The translations under genes and the position numbers were made by a program. Below are positions 9,139 to 18,822 of a stretch of DNA of 64,000 bases, piece after piece. The stretch is from Anaerocolumna sp. (GTDB taxonomy: Bacteria > Bacillota > Clostridia > Lachnospirales > Lachnospiraceae): the NCBI GenBank assembly GCA_029256725.1, contig JAQSXJ010000017.1:1-64000 (forward strand), in the 5' to 3' direction. Every line of letters begins with the position of its first letter. Position 1 is the stretch's first letter. The notes beneath the pieces were generated by a model, which worked only from the letters and a program-made list of their open reading frames with translations, was not told the DNA's origin and ran no database searches.

Positions 9139-10071
9139 TCATACATGAGAAGTAATTAACTCGATATTCCCCTGAATTGAGTAATCACCATAACCAAAAG
9201 GCAGAATAAAATGATCTCCTTTTTTTATTTCTTTTCCATCAATTGTTCCTTCACCATCTATTACGCTAAGAATTGTAAAGGGTTCCGTCTGGCTAAAGCT
9301 AGCACCGCCATTAACTTTAATCCTGTCCACCGTATAATAATCACAGCATACAAGTTCTTCGATCTCACCATCAGAAAGTACGCTTTTCTTTCTTTCCGTA
9401 TCCTTTAACTGCTGCGGGCAGGTTATAACATCAATACTCTTATCAATGTGAAGTTCCCTGGGGTTTCCATTCTGTAATCTGCCATAATCATACAGTCTGT
9501 AAGTAATGTCACTGTTCTGTTGAGTTTCCAGAATCACAGTTCCAGCTTTTATGGCATGTACGGTTCCTGGCTCAATCTGAAAGAAATCTCCTTTTTTGAT
9601 CGGAATGACCCTAATAAGATCCTCCCAACGATTATCTCTGATCATTTCAGCTAGTTCGTCCTTGTTATCTGCATTATGACCAATAACAATTTTACCATCT
9701 TCTTCACAATTCAGTATATACCAGCATTCGGTCTTACCTAAAGATCCGTTTTCATACTCTTTGGCATAAGTATCATCCGGATGCACCTGAATGCTTAAAT
9801 CCTGCTTAGCATCAATAATCTTTATCAGAAGTGGAAATACCTCTCCGGGCACATTTCCGAAAAGCTCACGGTGCTGTGACCACAGACTGCTCAAGGTCAT
9901 GCCTTTATACTCTCCTGACTTTACTGTACAATCACCGTTTGTATGGGCGCTGACTGCCCAGCACTCACCTGTATTGTCACTGGGGATATCATAATGAAAA
10001 TCTGTCCTGAGTCGGTTCCCTCCCCATATCATTTCTTTAAATACCGGTTCTAAAAATAGTATATCTTTCAT
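9139..10071 (-). CDS. manA: Class I mannose-6-phosphate isomerase
   Basis: 310 aa, the short Firmicute form (Bacillus ManA is about 315 aa). It interconverts mannose-6-phosphate and fructose-6-phosphate, with zinc as cofactor. Zinc-ligand segments are visible: LSIQVHPDD, GKTECWY and EPGTVHAI. The jelly-roll C-terminal part ends normally. The start ATG has TAGGAGGCAGTT upstream. A separate transcription unit is likely, since it is 148 nt from the DUF624 gene and about 300 nt from the divergent small ORF. No mannose transporter lies nearby. Confidence 0.94.
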   Translation of the reverse strand: MKDILFLEPVFKEMIWGGNRLRTDFHYDIPSDNTGECWAVSAHTNGDCTVKSGEYKGMTLSSLWSQHRELFGNVPGEVFPLLIKIIDAKQDLSIQVHPDDTYAKEYENGSLGKTECWYILNCEEDGKIVIGHNADNKDELAEMIRDNRWEDLIRVIPIKKGDFFQIEPGTVHAIKAGTVILETQQNSDITYRLYDYGRLQNGNPRELHIDKSIDVITCPQQLKDTERKKSVLSDGEIEELVCCDYYTVDRIKVNGGASFSQTEPFTILSVIDGEGTIDGKEIKKGDHFILPFGYGDYSIQGNIELITSHV

Positions 10072-10374
10072 AACTGCCTCCTAAAAATAAGTATAAGCCT
10101 ATGTTTATATTACCACAAACATGAAGCTTAAAAAAGTGAAAATTCTCTAAAAATATTGATTCTCATACCCATATCCATACATATTGCTAGTTTACTTGAG
10201 ATTCTGCCCTAATTAAGGGTGGAAAATGTCTTTTTTATTTCACATTTAATCGTATACCCTCCTTACTTGCTTTGAGAAAGTATCTACTGTATTATATTAA
10301 CAGGGGAAGAGTTAACAGAAAATGGATTTCATATATGAGGATTGTTTCGGGTGTTTACAGAAAGAGAGGTAACC
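10072..10374. other. Intergenic region between manA and a small plus-strand ORF
   Basis: AT-rich, about 300 bp. It should hold divergent promoters for manA (minus) and the small ORF at 10375 (plus). A possible weak plus-strand promoter (TTGAGA near 10270 with a TATATT-like box) precedes the small ORF. I see no hairpin, repeat or further gene. Confidence 0.4.
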
Positions 10375-10506
10375 ATGAAGAAACGAAAACGACAAATATA
10401 TTTATCTTACTTAATATTTTTTCTACCTATAATTATTCTTTTCATTATAAAACAAGAAGCAGAAGAACTTCATCGTAAAAAGGAAGGACTCTCTTCCTAT
10501 AGATAA
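10375..10506 (+). CDS. Possible small single-pass membrane protein (43 aa)
   Basis: ATG with AGAGAGGT 5 nt upstream. The product has a basic N-terminus (MKKRKRQ), one hydrophobic helix (YLSYLIFFLPIIILFII) and a charged tail (KQEAEELHRKKEG), stopping at TAA 10504-10506. The topology and ribosome binding site suit a real small membrane protein. I recognise no family, and the neighbours manA and the YcdB-like gene do not suggest a role. It could still be a chance ORF in AT-rich DNA. Confidence 0.45.
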   Translation: MKKRKRQIYLSYLIFFLPIIILFIIKQEAEELHRKKEGLSSYR

Positions 10507-10738
10507 CATCAATAGAACAAGGAGTTTTGCTATAAAAAACAAATGAAAGGAAGAAGCCCTCTGATATTCTTGTAATTCACTACTTGAAAAACAGCTTGCA
10601 ATTATTGTTTAGTCGGCAGCAAAATTCTCTATCTACCTGCTACAAATTGGCAATATGTTTTTCAGCCAGTGTTTGAAGAAATGTCAGAAGGCTTTTTCCT
10701 GTGATACAGATTAAATACAACTATAGCTTAATAATAAA

Positions 10739-10788
10739 GCCGGATTTATATCGCGAACCCCATTGGGGCATCCACGTATAAATCCGGC
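10739..10788 (-). terminator. Terminator after the YcdB/SLH protein gene
   Basis: A perfect 12-bp stem (GCCGGATTTATA with TATAAATCCGGC) lies 7 nt past the stop of the 10796-13015 gene. A second small hairpin (CCCC-AATG-GGG type) is nested in the loop. The T tract on the minus strand is modest (TTTATTATT). Between here and 10507 nothing else is evident. Confidence 0.65.
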
Positions 10789-10795
10789 AATTATT

Positions 10796-13015
10796 TTATT
10801 CTATAGAGTTTAACATTCCAACTAACAGATCTGCTGCGTCCTGACGTGTGAGTGAGTCACTAGGGCGTAATTTGTTATCAGAACCGGGCAGTAAGATCTT
10901 TAATCCGTAAGCTATTGCTGCATAACCTATATCAGACTGACTGATAGAAGCCTGATCGGAAGTATTAATGGAATAAATACCTGAAATTGATGCTGCTTTT
11001 TCAAGTCCAAGTACCTGTACGGCAAATTTAGCTGCATTCAGCCTGCTAACAGTACTTCCTGTAAGTTTATATTTTGAAGAGTTAAAGTAGAAATTAGCTT
11101 TCTCTATAAAGGACAATAATTCATCAGCAGTAATTGTCTGTGTGGGTTTATAAAGTCCACCGTCAAAACCAATCCCCATATTGGCAAGAAGTTTAATATT
11201 TCTTGCAGAAGAATTTCCTTCTATATCGGTATAAGTGTAAAGCCCTGTAGGTTTCACATATTCCTTACCCTCATAGTCAAGCTGCTTCCCTGTAAAAGGT
11301 GAGAAATATTCAGGTGAAATATCCGTGCGGTATACAAGTCTTACAGAAGGTGTCTGATTATAAACAGCATCTGTATCTTTACCAGAGGAGATACTATTCT
11401 CATAATACACTTCATAAATCAGTCTATAACCTTCATTAGCGATATAGTTGGTAAAAGCCTTGTCAGCTGAGATGATATTCTTAGGTGCTTCAAAGGTAAT
11501 ATTCTTATCCCAGTTATAACCAAAGGAATAAACTTTTCCGGTAACACCATCAACTGCTCCATTAATATTGTTGGCAGCATAGGCAATTCCTTCATTTACT
11601 CTCTGATAATTATAGCTATACCCCCCATATACGGGTTTGGTATCTTTATAAGCTATTACATAATCATCAAAACTTCCGGTATACTCTGTGTTCTTAAAAT
11701 AGTCCGGAACCTGCTCTTTGATAAAGCTCTCAAGAGTAGTCTTTCCTTGTTTCTGTGTATATTTTACTTTAGCACTTTCCCATTCTTCTTTTGTGGTATT
11801 GTAATAATTTTTTGTACTGGAATAATAGGAAATGATCTTTCCGGTTTTAGCATCTACTACAGCATATGCATCTGCTCGGTAAGTATCATTAGAACCATCT
11901 TTAACTTCTCTTGGATCTGAGAAATTAATATTCCATACATATGAGGCATCTCTGCTATCACTATTACGTTTATAAAGATTAGCGGAAACTGATGTCATAT
12001 TCTTATCGAACAGCAGCTTCGTATTATTCTTTATAGCTTTAATTGCATCAGTTTTGGTTATAAGACCTTTAATACTTTCAATTTCTTTTACTTCCTCAGG
12101 AGTGAAACCTGTACCGGCATCTTTTGCTTTAGTTTCTGCGGCTGTAGCTTGATCGGAGCTGGTAGTCACCCATTGATTTTGAGTAGTATATACCTTACCG
12201 GATACTGCATCTACTGCGATATAAGAATTATCGGGGCTATATACTAAGAAGGCTTTGATAGTGCTGCTTTTACCGTCTGCATTCTTTACGTAAGCACTTT
12301 GATAGGATAAAGTCATTTTTATATTCTTACCAATTTTTGCAGCTGCATCTTCCTTCGTGATCTTAACTGCAGATCCGGGAATAGACACATCATACAGCCA
12401 GTTAGCGGAATAATTAGTGACCTCACCTGTCTGATAGTTAACGCCTACACTAACTGTGTTATCCGGCATAGGAATACCGTTTTCAACTCTTTGATACTGA
12501 TAGGTATAAGTGCCATTGTAGGTTGAAGCTGAGGAGGTTTCTGTATACTGCAGTTTACCTGTTATATCGGAAGCAATGGATTTTATAAAAGCATCTGCTT
12601 TTGATTTCAATTCTTCCTGAAGGTATACCGGTTTATAGGCTTTATCTGTATTATAGGAATAATTAAAAATATGTCCTTTTGAATCACTGTTTACATAGAT
12701 AGTTTTACTGCCGTCCTTATTAGACCAGGACAAATTCCAAACATATGAATTACCGCTGCCAGAATAATAATTATAGGAAAAGTTTGATAATTCTGAGGGA
12801 ACGGTTATTTTACTTTTTACCGCAGTTATTATCTTTTCCAGTTCTGCAGAAGATGCTGTTGCTTCTGAGTTAACACCTGCTGCCTTTGTTGCTATAGTTT
12901 GAATTGTATTATTTGATGCTAATGTGCTGGCATCTGCCTTTAAAAAGGGTGCCGGAAGTGTACTAACGATAAGGGCACTGGTTAAGATTACAGTCCCTAT
13001 TTTCTTTGATATCAT
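10796..13015 (-). CDS. Exported YcdB/YcdC-repeat protein with C-terminal S-layer homology region
   Basis: 739 aa. A signal peptide lies at residues 1-30 (MISKKIGTVILTSALIVST, then a polar ADAS cleavage area). Residues about 50-600 contain repeated PepSY-like YcdB/YcdC modules, recognisable from recurring VWNLSWSN / YVWNINFS, VDAKTGKIISYYS and YNYQRVENGI-type segments. Residues about 610-739 resemble SLH repeats (YKPTQTITADELLSFIEKA, then LRPSDSLTRQDAADLLVGML), which anchor proteins to secondary cell-wall polymers. The likely location is therefore the cell surface. The start at 13015 is chosen because AAAGGAGG lies 7 nt upstream and the signal peptide begins there. The gene stands alone with its own terminator. 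Function is unknown. Confidence 0.88.
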   Translation of the reverse strand: MISKKIGTVILTSALIVSTLPAPFLKADASTLASNNTIQTIATKAAGVNSEATASSAELEKIITAVKSKITVPSELSNFSYNYYSGSGNSYVWNLSWSNKDGSKTIYVNSDSKGHIFNYSYNTDKAYKPVYLQEELKSKADAFIKSIASDITGKLQYTETSSASTYNGTYTYQYQRVENGIPMPDNTVSVGVNYQTGEVTNYSANWLYDVSIPGSAVKITKEDAAAKIGKNIKMTLSYQSAYVKNADGKSSTIKAFLVYSPDNSYIAVDAVSGKVYTTQNQWVTTSSDQATAAETKAKDAGTGFTPEEVKEIESIKGLITKTDAIKAIKNNTKLLFDKNMTSVSANLYKRNSDSRDASYVWNINFSDPREVKDGSNDTYRADAYAVVDAKTGKIISYYSSTKNYYNTTKEEWESAKVKYTQKQGKTTLESFIKEQVPDYFKNTEYTGSFDDYVIAYKDTKPVYGGYSYNYQRVNEGIAYAANNINGAVDGVTGKVYSFGYNWDKNITFEAPKNIISADKAFTNYIANEGYRLIYEVYYENSISSGKDTDAVYNQTPSVRLVYRTDISPEYFSPFTGKQLDYEGKEYVKPTGLYTYTDIEGNSSARNIKLLANMGIGFDGGLYKPTQTITADELLSFIEKANFYFNSSKYKLTGSTVSRLNAAKFAVQVLGLEKAASISGIYSINTSDQASISQSDIGYAAIAYGLKILLPGSDNKLRPSDSLTRQDAADLLVGMLNSIE

Positions 13016-13074
13016 AAAAATTCCTCCTTTACTATAATCTATTTCAATTTCCTTGTTCAACCATTAGACGATGT

Positions 13075-13099
13075 AAATAATGGTATGGTTCCATTATTT
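13075..13099. repeat. Inverted repeat upstream of the YcdB/SLH gene
   Basis: AAATAATGG and CCATTATTT are perfect 9-bp arms around the 7-nt spacer TATGGTT. It lies 60-85 nt upstream of the start codon and has no T tract, so it could be an operator or a leader hairpin. No family-specific site is recognised. Confidence 0.4.
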
Positions 13100-13186
13100 T
13101 TCTAAAATATGAAAAAATTAATTAAAATTTATATAATATAGAGTTATAGTAATATTTGATACCAAATTCATTGTATATTGGCACCT

Positions 13187-14425
13187 TTATATCTTGTGCA
13201 GAAACAATCCGCTTCTAAGCTTTGGTTCAAACCAGGTAGACTTTGGTGGCATTAACTCTCCCGCATCGGATACATCCATTAATTCCTTGATACTTGTAGG
13301 GTATAGTGAAAAAGCAACGCTCATATCCTCCGCAACTCTTCTCTCCAATTCATCAAGACCTCTGATACCTCCAACAAAATCTATTCTTTTATCACTGCGG
13401 GGATCCTTGATACCCAGTATATTTTCAAGAAGGTTATCCTGTAGTAACGATACATCAAGGCCTGCAACGGGATCATTATCTTTTCTATTTTCTTTGCTTA
13501 TAATCAACTTGTACCATTTGTTTTCTAAATACATTCCATATTCACCCTTTTCTTTGGGTGCATATGCATTACTGCCCAGTTCCTCAAGGGTAAAATATTC
13601 GGCTACCTTTTTAAGAAATTCCTCTTCCGTGTAACCATTTAGATCCTTTATCACCCTGTTATACGGCATGATAAGTAGTTCTTCTGCTGGAAAAAGTACA
13701 GACAAAAAGAAATTAAACTCTTCTTTACCGGTATACCCCTGTTGCTCCTCTCTTCTCTTTAAGCCAACTTTTACAGCAGAAGCCGCTCTATGGTGACCAT
13801 CTGCAATATATACTGCAGATATCTGCTCAAATTCTTCTTTAATGCAGTTTACTTCAATTTCCCGGTCCAGTTTCCAGATATTATGGGTGATGCCGTCTGA
13901 TGAAGTAAAGCCATAGAGTTTTTCTATCTGTTTCTTTCTATCAATGAGTTCTTTCACTCGGTCAGATCCCCGGTAAGTCAGAAAAATCGGGCCAGTTTGA
14001 GCATTACAGATATCAATATGATTTATTCTGTCAAGTTCCTTATCCGTTCTGGTATTCTCATGACGCTTTATTACTCCGCTAATGTAATCATCAATAGAAG
14101 CACAGGCTACGAGTCCTGTCTGGCTTCTCCCCTCCATAATAAGCTCATAGATATAAAAACATTCTTCTCCTTCTGTAACAAACTCACCGTTTATCAGCAT
14201 ATCTTCCAGCAAATCCTTTGCTTTCTCATAAACAGCAGTATCATAGGTGGAAACATGCTCCGGAAAATTCGTTTCTGCCCTGTCTATCTTAAGAAAAGAA
14301 TGAGGTTCTCTTGTAATTTCCTCTTTGGCCTCCTCACGGTTATAAACATCATAAGGCAGCGCAGCTATTTTTTCAGCCAGATCTTCCGCAGGTCTGACTG
14401 CTTTAAATGGTTTTATCATCGCCAT
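13187..14425 (-). CDS. DUF1015 family protein
   Basis: 412 aa. It begins MAMIKPFKAVRP and shows the family features ALPYDVYNREEA, DICNAQTGPIFLTY and ADGHHRAASA. The biochemical role of DUF1015 is unknown; the conserved HHR motif suggests an active or binding site. It is third in the serC-serA-DUF1015 order often seen in Clostridia, but here a terminator-like hairpin lies after serA, so it may be expressed both by read-through and from its own promoter. The ATG has TTAGGAGGTAAAATCT upstream. Confidence 0.9.
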   Translation of the reverse strand: MAMIKPFKAVRPAEDLAEKIAALPYDVYNREEAKEEITREPHSFLKIDRAETNFPEHVSTYDTAVYEKAKDLLEDMLINGEFVTEGEECFYIYELIMEGRSQTGLVACASIDDYISGVIKRHENTRTDKELDRINHIDICNAQTGPIFLTYRGSDRVKELIDRKKQIEKLYGFTSSDGITHNIWKLDREIEVNCIKEEFEQISAVYIADGHHRAASAVKVGLKRREEQQGYTGKEEFNFFLSVLFPAEELLIMPYNRVIKDLNGYTEEEFLKKVAEYFTLEELGSNAYAPKEKGEYGMYLENKWYKLIISKENRKDNDPVAGLDVSLLQDNLLENILGIKDPRSDKRIDFVGGIRGLDELERRVAEDMSVAFSLYPTSIKELMDVSDAGELMPPKSTWFEPKLRSGLFLHKI

Positions 14426-14514
14426 AGATTTTACCTCCTAATAATATAATATTTTTTATGTTTTTTCCCAGATAGAGAGCCTATTTTTAAAACCCGAAAA
14501 CGTTAGTTCCTGTT

Positions 14515-14559
14515 CAAAAAAGGCTAATACCAGAAGTTTCATGATATCTTCTGGCATTA
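14515..14559 (-). terminator. Terminator after serA
   Basis: TAATGCCAGAAG pairs with CTTCTGGTATTA (G-U allowed) and is followed by GCC and six T on the minus strand. It lies 29 nt past the serA stop. Confidence 0.85.
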
Positions 14560-14587
14560 ACCTATCTGTCAACTATTATTCAGTGCA

Positions 14588-15757
14588 TTATGATAATGTC
14601 CTTATCTTTAATACTCCGTCTATACTTTGAAGTTTATCCGCAAATCCATTTTCAATGGTGCCTTCAATATCAATTACTGTATAAGCATAATCACCTTTAC
14701 TTTTATTGATTAGATTAGAGATATTGATATTTTCAGCTGAAAATACTCCAGTAAACTGTGAAAGCATATTCGGTATGTTCTTATGATTAATTGTAACCCT
14801 GGTGCCTCCGCTAAAGGTTCCGGCATCACAGTCAGGATAATTCACAGAATTTTTGATGATTCCGTGTTCCATATAATCCTTAATCTGCTTAACTGCCATA
14901 ACCGCGCAGTTATCCTCAGACTCTTCCGTTGAAGCTCCCAGATGAGGAATAGCAATTACGCCTTCCATCCCTGCTGTCTTCTCATTGGGGAAGTCCGTTA
15001 CATAAGAGGATACCTTACCGGATTTTAAAGCTTCTTCCATATCCTCATCATTCACCAGCAGATCTCGTGCAAAGTTAAGAATTACAACTCCATCCTTGCA
15101 TTTTGACAAAGTATCTTTGTTAATCATTTTCTTTGTATCATCTATTAAAGGTACATGAAGTGTAATATAATCGCATTCTTTATAGATGTCTTCTTTGGAT
15201 TTTACCGCTATAATGTCCCTGGATAAATTCCAGGCATGTTCTACTGATATATAGGGATCACATCCATATACCTGCATACCTAAACGATTCGCTGCATTGG
15301 CTACCAGGACACCAATAGCTCCAAGTCCGATAACACCAAGCTTCTTGCCCTGGATTTCTTTACCTGCAAATTTTGCTTTGCCTTTCTCCACCAGTTTTGC
15401 AACATCTTGCTCTTCTTTGATGGTCTGAACCCAGTTGATACCGCCCACGATATTTCTGGAAGCCAACATAAGGCCTGCAATAACAAGTTCCTTAACACCG
15501 TTTGCATTAGCTCCCGGTGTATTAAATACTACAATTCCGTCAGCTGCACATTTATCAAGAGGAATATTATTAACACCTGCTCCGGCTCTTGCGATTGCTT
15601 TGATACCTTCTGGCAGTTCCAGCTCGTGCATGGAAGCACTTCTTACAAGTACAGCATCTGCAGCTTCCAGACTGTCCTCTTTCTTGTAATCCTCTGTAAA
15701 GAGATTAAGTCCTATAGCAGCTATGGGGTTGAGGCAATTATATTTAAATTTTGACAT
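14588..15757 (-). CDS. serA: D-3-phosphoglycerate dehydrogenase
   Basis: 389 aa, the short type with one C-terminal ACT domain. It oxidises 3-phosphoglycerate to 3-phosphohydroxypyruvate, the first step of serine synthesis. NAD-binding motif GVIGLGAIG, catalytic Arg in NFARD and His in IPHLGAST are visible; residues about 315-389 form the ACT domain (VFSAENINISNLINKS), where serine may bind. The ATG at 15757 is preferred over a GTG two codons upstream because AAAGGAGTG lies 5-6 nt before it. It lies 13 nt after serC, so the two form an operon. The reaction pairs directly with SerC. Confidence 0.95.
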   Translation of the reverse strand: MSKFKYNCLNPIAAIGLNLFTEDYKKEDSLEAADAVLVRSASMHELELPEGIKAIARAGAGVNNIPLDKCAADGIVVFNTPGANANGVKELVIAGLMLASRNIVGGINWVQTIKEEQDVAKLVEKGKAKFAGKEIQGKKLGVIGLGAIGVLVANAANRLGMQVYGCDPYISVEHAWNLSRDIIAVKSKEDIYKECDYITLHVPLIDDTKKMINKDTLSKCKDGVVILNFARDLLVNDEDMEEALKSGKVSSYVTDFPNEKTAGMEGVIAIPHLGASTEESEDNCAVMAVKQIKDYMEHGIIKNSVNYPDCDAGTFSGGTRVTINHKNIPNMLSQFTGVFSAENINISNLINKSKGDYAYTVIDIEGTIENGFADKLQSIDGVLKIRTLS

Positions 15758-15770
15758 AAGCACTCCTTTA

Positions 15771-16856
15771 TTATTTTAAATTTCTCGCTTCAAAATCCTT
15801 CATGAATTCAACCAGCTTCTGAACACCTTCAATCGGCATTGCATTATAGATACTTGCACGCATACCACCTACGCTTCTGTGTCCTTTTAAGTTCTCAAAG
15901 CCTGCTGCTTTTGCTTCTTTCACGAATTTAGCATCCAGTTCTTCATCCCCTGTAACAAAAGGAACATTCATAAGAGAGCGGTCTTCTTTTACAACGGTAC
16001 CCTTAAAGAGTTTACTCTCATCCAGGTAATCATAAAGCACTGCTGCTTTCTTTTCATTCAGTTCTTTCATTGCTTCCAATCCACCAAGCTTTTTAAGCCA
16101 TTTGAATACTTTACCGCAGATATAGATTCCGTATGCGGGAGGTGTATTATAAAGAGATTCATTGTCTGCATGAATCTTATATTTTAACATAGTGGGGGTT
16201 CCGGGAAGGGTATCCTCCGTAATTAAATCTTCCCTGATGATAACAATAACAACTCCGGCAGGCCCTACGTTCTTCTGTACACCGCCGTAAATTAGTCCGT
16301 ATTTTGAAACATCCACAGGCTCTGACAGAAAACAGGAGGATACGTCAGCAACCAGAGGCTTTCCTTTGGTATTCGGAAGGGTCTTGAACTTGGTTCCGTA
16401 TATAGTATTATTCTCACATATGTAGACATAGTCTGCATCTTCACTGATAGGAAGGTCGGAGCAATCCGGGATATAAGAGAACGTCTTATCCTCAGAAGTT
16501 GCAATCTTGTTAGCAGTACCATAAATCTTAGCCTCCTGGAAGGCTTTCTTAGCCCACTGACCGGTAACAATGTAGTCTGCCACTTTGTTCTTCATTAAGT
16601 TCATAGGAATCATTGCAAACTGCTGTGATGCTCCACCCTGTAAGAAAAGCACTTTATAATTATCCGGGATGTTCATAAGTTCTCTAAGGTCTGCTTCTGC
16701 CTCATGTATTATTGTCTCATAGGGTTTGGATCTATGACTCATCTCCATAACCGACATTCCGGTTCCTCTGTAGTCTAACATCTCTTCTGCTGCTTCTCTT
16801 AGTACTTCCTCCGGCAACACCGCCGGGCCTGCTGAAAAATTATAAACTCTTGCCAC
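15771..16856 (-). CDS. serC: Phosphoserine aminotransferase
   Basis: 361 aa. It converts phosphohydroxypyruvate and glutamate to O-phosphoserine using PLP. The N-terminus VYNFSAGPAVLPEEVL and the PLP-lysine context YGGVQKNVGPAG are diagnostic. The start codon is GTG, with TAAGGAGGATATTTAA immediately upstream; no better ATG is available. It is the first gene of the serC-serA unit, with a near-consensus promoter at 16947-16975 and a leader hairpin at 16883-16913. A phosphoserine phosphatase gene is not in the window. Confidence 0.96.
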   Translation of the reverse strand: MARVYNFSAGPAVLPEEVLREAAEEMLDYRGTGMSVMEMSHRSKPYETIIHEAEADLRELMNIPDNYKVLFLQGGASQQFAMIPMNLMKNKVADYIVTGQWAKKAFQEAKIYGTANKIATSEDKTFSYIPDCSDLPISEDADYVYICENNTIYGTKFKTLPNTKGKPLVADVSSCFLSEPVDVSKYGLIYGGVQKNVGPAGVVIVIIREDLITEDTLPGTPTMLKYKIHADNESLYNTPPAYGIYICGKVFKWLKKLGGLEAMKELNEKKAAVLYDYLDESKLFKGTVVKEDRSLMNVPFVTGDEELDAKFVKEAKAAGFENLKGHRSVGGMRASIYNAMPIEGVQKLVEFMKDFEARNLK

Positions 16857-16882
16857 TTAAATATCCTCCTTATATGTTCAGT

Positions 16883-16913
16883 CAGAGCACGGAAATTGAG
16901 CTCCTTTGCTCTG
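16883..16913 (-). promoter_or_regulatory. Leader hairpin in front of serC
   Basis: CAGAGCA pairs with TGCTCTG, with an inner GGA/TCC pairing, and ends 26 nt before the GTG start. There is no T tract, so it is not a terminator. It could stabilise the mRNA or have a regulatory role; nothing specific is recognised. Confidence 0.4.
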
Positions 16914-16946
16914 CCAGATTTACGCTTGACCACTTTAATCCATTAC

Positions 16947-16975
16947 ATTATAAAACTTAGTTAAAATATAGTCAA
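16947..16975 (-). promoter_or_regulatory. Promoter of serC-serA
   Basis: TTGACT (16970-16975), 17-bp spacer, TATAAT (16947-16952): a near-perfect sigma-A-type promoter about 90 nt upstream of the serC start. Confidence 0.75.
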
Positions 16976-16984
16976 TATATTATT

Positions 16985-17069
16985 AAAAAACAGATATTTC
17001 CAAATAATGTTACAACATATGAATGACATATAAGTTGATTGATTTAATCTTCGGAAATATCTGTTTTTA
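16985..17069 (-). terminator. Terminator after ilvB
   Basis: A 16-bp stem (AAAAACAGATATTTCC with GGAAATATCTGTTTTT) with a loop of about 50 nt directly follows the ilvB stop. T runs occur on both sides, so it may also work in the other direction. Confidence 0.7.
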
Positions 17070-17070
17070 C

Positions 17071-18756
17071 TTATTTATTATTTGCTTTTAAATCTTCTTC
17101 CGTGAAAACTTCTTCTATTGCTGCTCCAGGTGCAACCATGGGCCATACCTTGTCATCACTTTCAATAATACAGTCTATTACAACCGGAACATTAAGAGAA
17201 ATTGCCTCCTTCATAACTCCTTCTATCTCTTCTTTTTTTGTAACACGATAAGCCTTTGCTCCCATAGCCTCAGCCAGTTTCACAAAGTCCACGCTGTCAG
17301 ATAAAGTGGTGTATGAGTATCTTTCTCCATAGAACAGCGACTGCCATTGTCTAACCATTCCCAGTACATGGTTATTAAATATAACCTGTATAATAGGAAT
17401 ATTGTATCTGGTGGCTGTTGCGATTTCATTCATGTTCATACGGAAACATCCGTCACCAGCTATATTTAATACTACTTTATCAGGATTGGCTACTTTGGCA
17501 CCGATACAGGCACCAAGTCCGTAACCCATGGTACCAAGACCTCCTGAGGTTATAAAGGTTCTGGGATTCTTATATTTAAAATACTGGGCTGACCACATCT
17601 GATGCTGTCCTACTTCTGTAGTAATAATTGCATCTCCCCCTGTTATTTCATATAACTTCTCCAGAATATAAGGTCCGGTAAGTCCGGTTTCACGGTATTT
17701 TAAGGGATACTTTTCCTTCATAGCAAGTACATGGTTAATCCACTCTTCATGCTTTTGATCAGAAAGCTTCTCATTAAGAGCCGTTAATACTTCCTTGATA
17801 TCACCAATTACTGCATGATGGACAAGTACATTCTTATTGATTTCTGCTGCATCAATATCAATCTGAAGTATTTTTGCATTTCTTGCAAAACGTGCTGTAT
17901 TACCAGTTACTCTGTCGCTGAATCTGGAGCCGATTGTTATTAAGAGATCACACTCCGTAACGCTCAAATTAGCCGTCTTTGTTCCGTGCATACCAAGCAT
18001 TCCGGTATAATAAGGCTCATCTCCGCCAAAGGCACCTTTACCCATTAAGGTATCCGTAACCGGAGCGTCAGTTTTCCTTACCAGCTCTCTTACTTCTTCA
18101 TAGGCATCGGATATAACAGCTCCACCGCCTACAAAGATTACAGGACGCTTAGAATTTTCAATAAGCTCTAAAGCACCTTCAATATCTTCTGCTGTAAAGG
18201 TATTATTTATTCGCTCTATTACAGGTGGCTCTACTCTCAAATATTCTGTCTTGTTAGCAGTAACATCCTTAGCAATATCCACCAGCACAGGTCCCGGTCT
18301 TCCAGTCTGTGCTATTAAAAATGCTTTTCTTAAGGTATCTGCCAGCTGGGCTACATCCTTTACGATATAGTTATGTTTGGTTACCGGCATGGTAATACCT
18401 GCAATGTCAACTTCCTGAAAACTATCCTTACCAAGTAGATTAACGGCTACATTTCCTGTGATTGCAACCATAGGAACCGAATCCATATATGCTGTTGCAA
18501 TACCAGTAACCAGATTTGTTGCTCCCGGACCGCTGGTGGCTAAGCATACGCCCACTTTTCCAGTGGATCTTGCATAGCCGTCTGCTGCATGGGAGGCTCC
18601 CTGTTCATGGGAGGTAAGTATATGCCGTATTTCATCCTGATGTCTGTATAATTCATCGTAGATATTTAAAACAGCTCCTCCGGGGTAACCGAATATGGTA
18701 TCCACTCCCTGCTCTTTTAAACACTCTACTAATATCTGTGATCCTGTTAACTGCAT
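17071..18756 (-). CDS. ilvB: Acetolactate synthase, large (catalytic) subunit
   Basis: 561 aa, the normal length. The ThDP enzyme condenses pyruvate (or pyruvate plus 2-oxobutyrate) in branched-chain amino acid synthesis. The catalytic Glu lies in TSHEQGASHAADGYAR, FAD/pyruvate-binding regions occupy the middle, and the ThDP motif begins IAGDGCFRMNMNE. It follows ilvD after 66 nt on the same strand, so an ilvD-ilvB operon is likely. No regulatory small subunit (ilvN) or ilvC is adjacent. The start ATG has AGAGAGGTGTAAAA upstream. Confidence 0.96.
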   Translation of the reverse strand: MQLTGSQILVECLKEQGVDTIFGYPGGAVLNIYDELYRHQDEIRHILTSHEQGASHAADGYARSTGKVGVCLATSGPGATNLVTGIATAYMDSVPMVAITGNVAVNLLGKDSFQEVDIAGITMPVTKHNYIVKDVAQLADTLRKAFLIAQTGRPGPVLVDIAKDVTANKTEYLRVEPPVIERINNTFTAEDIEGALELIENSKRPVIFVGGGAVISDAYEEVRELVRKTDAPVTDTLMGKGAFGGDEPYYTGMLGMHGTKTANLSVTECDLLITIGSRFSDRVTGNTARFARNAKILQIDIDAAEINKNVLVHHAVIGDIKEVLTALNEKLSDQKHEEWINHVLAMKEKYPLKYRETGLTGPYILEKLYEITGGDAIITTEVGQHQMWSAQYFKYKNPRTFITSGGLGTMGYGLGACIGAKVANPDKVVLNIAGDGCFRMNMNEIATATRYNIPIIQVIFNNHVLGMVRQWQSLFYGERYSYTTLSDSVDFVKLAEAMGAKAYRVTKKEEIEGVMKEAISLNVPVVIDCIIESDDKVWPMVAPGAAIEEVFTEEDLKANNK

Positions 18757-18822
18757 TTTTACACCTCTCTATTTAGCCTAATCAATAAACCTCCAAGTAA
18801 ATAGTGTTATTTCTTATCTTAC

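Noticed and set aside
10272..10478. 68-codon plus-strand ORF
   Set aside because: It overlaps the better 43-aa ORF in another frame, which has a ribosome binding site and a membrane helix.
13194..13634. Plus-strand ORFs antisense to DUF1015, ilvD, glgB and others
   Set aside because: They are shadow frames of confident minus-strand genes, without start signals.
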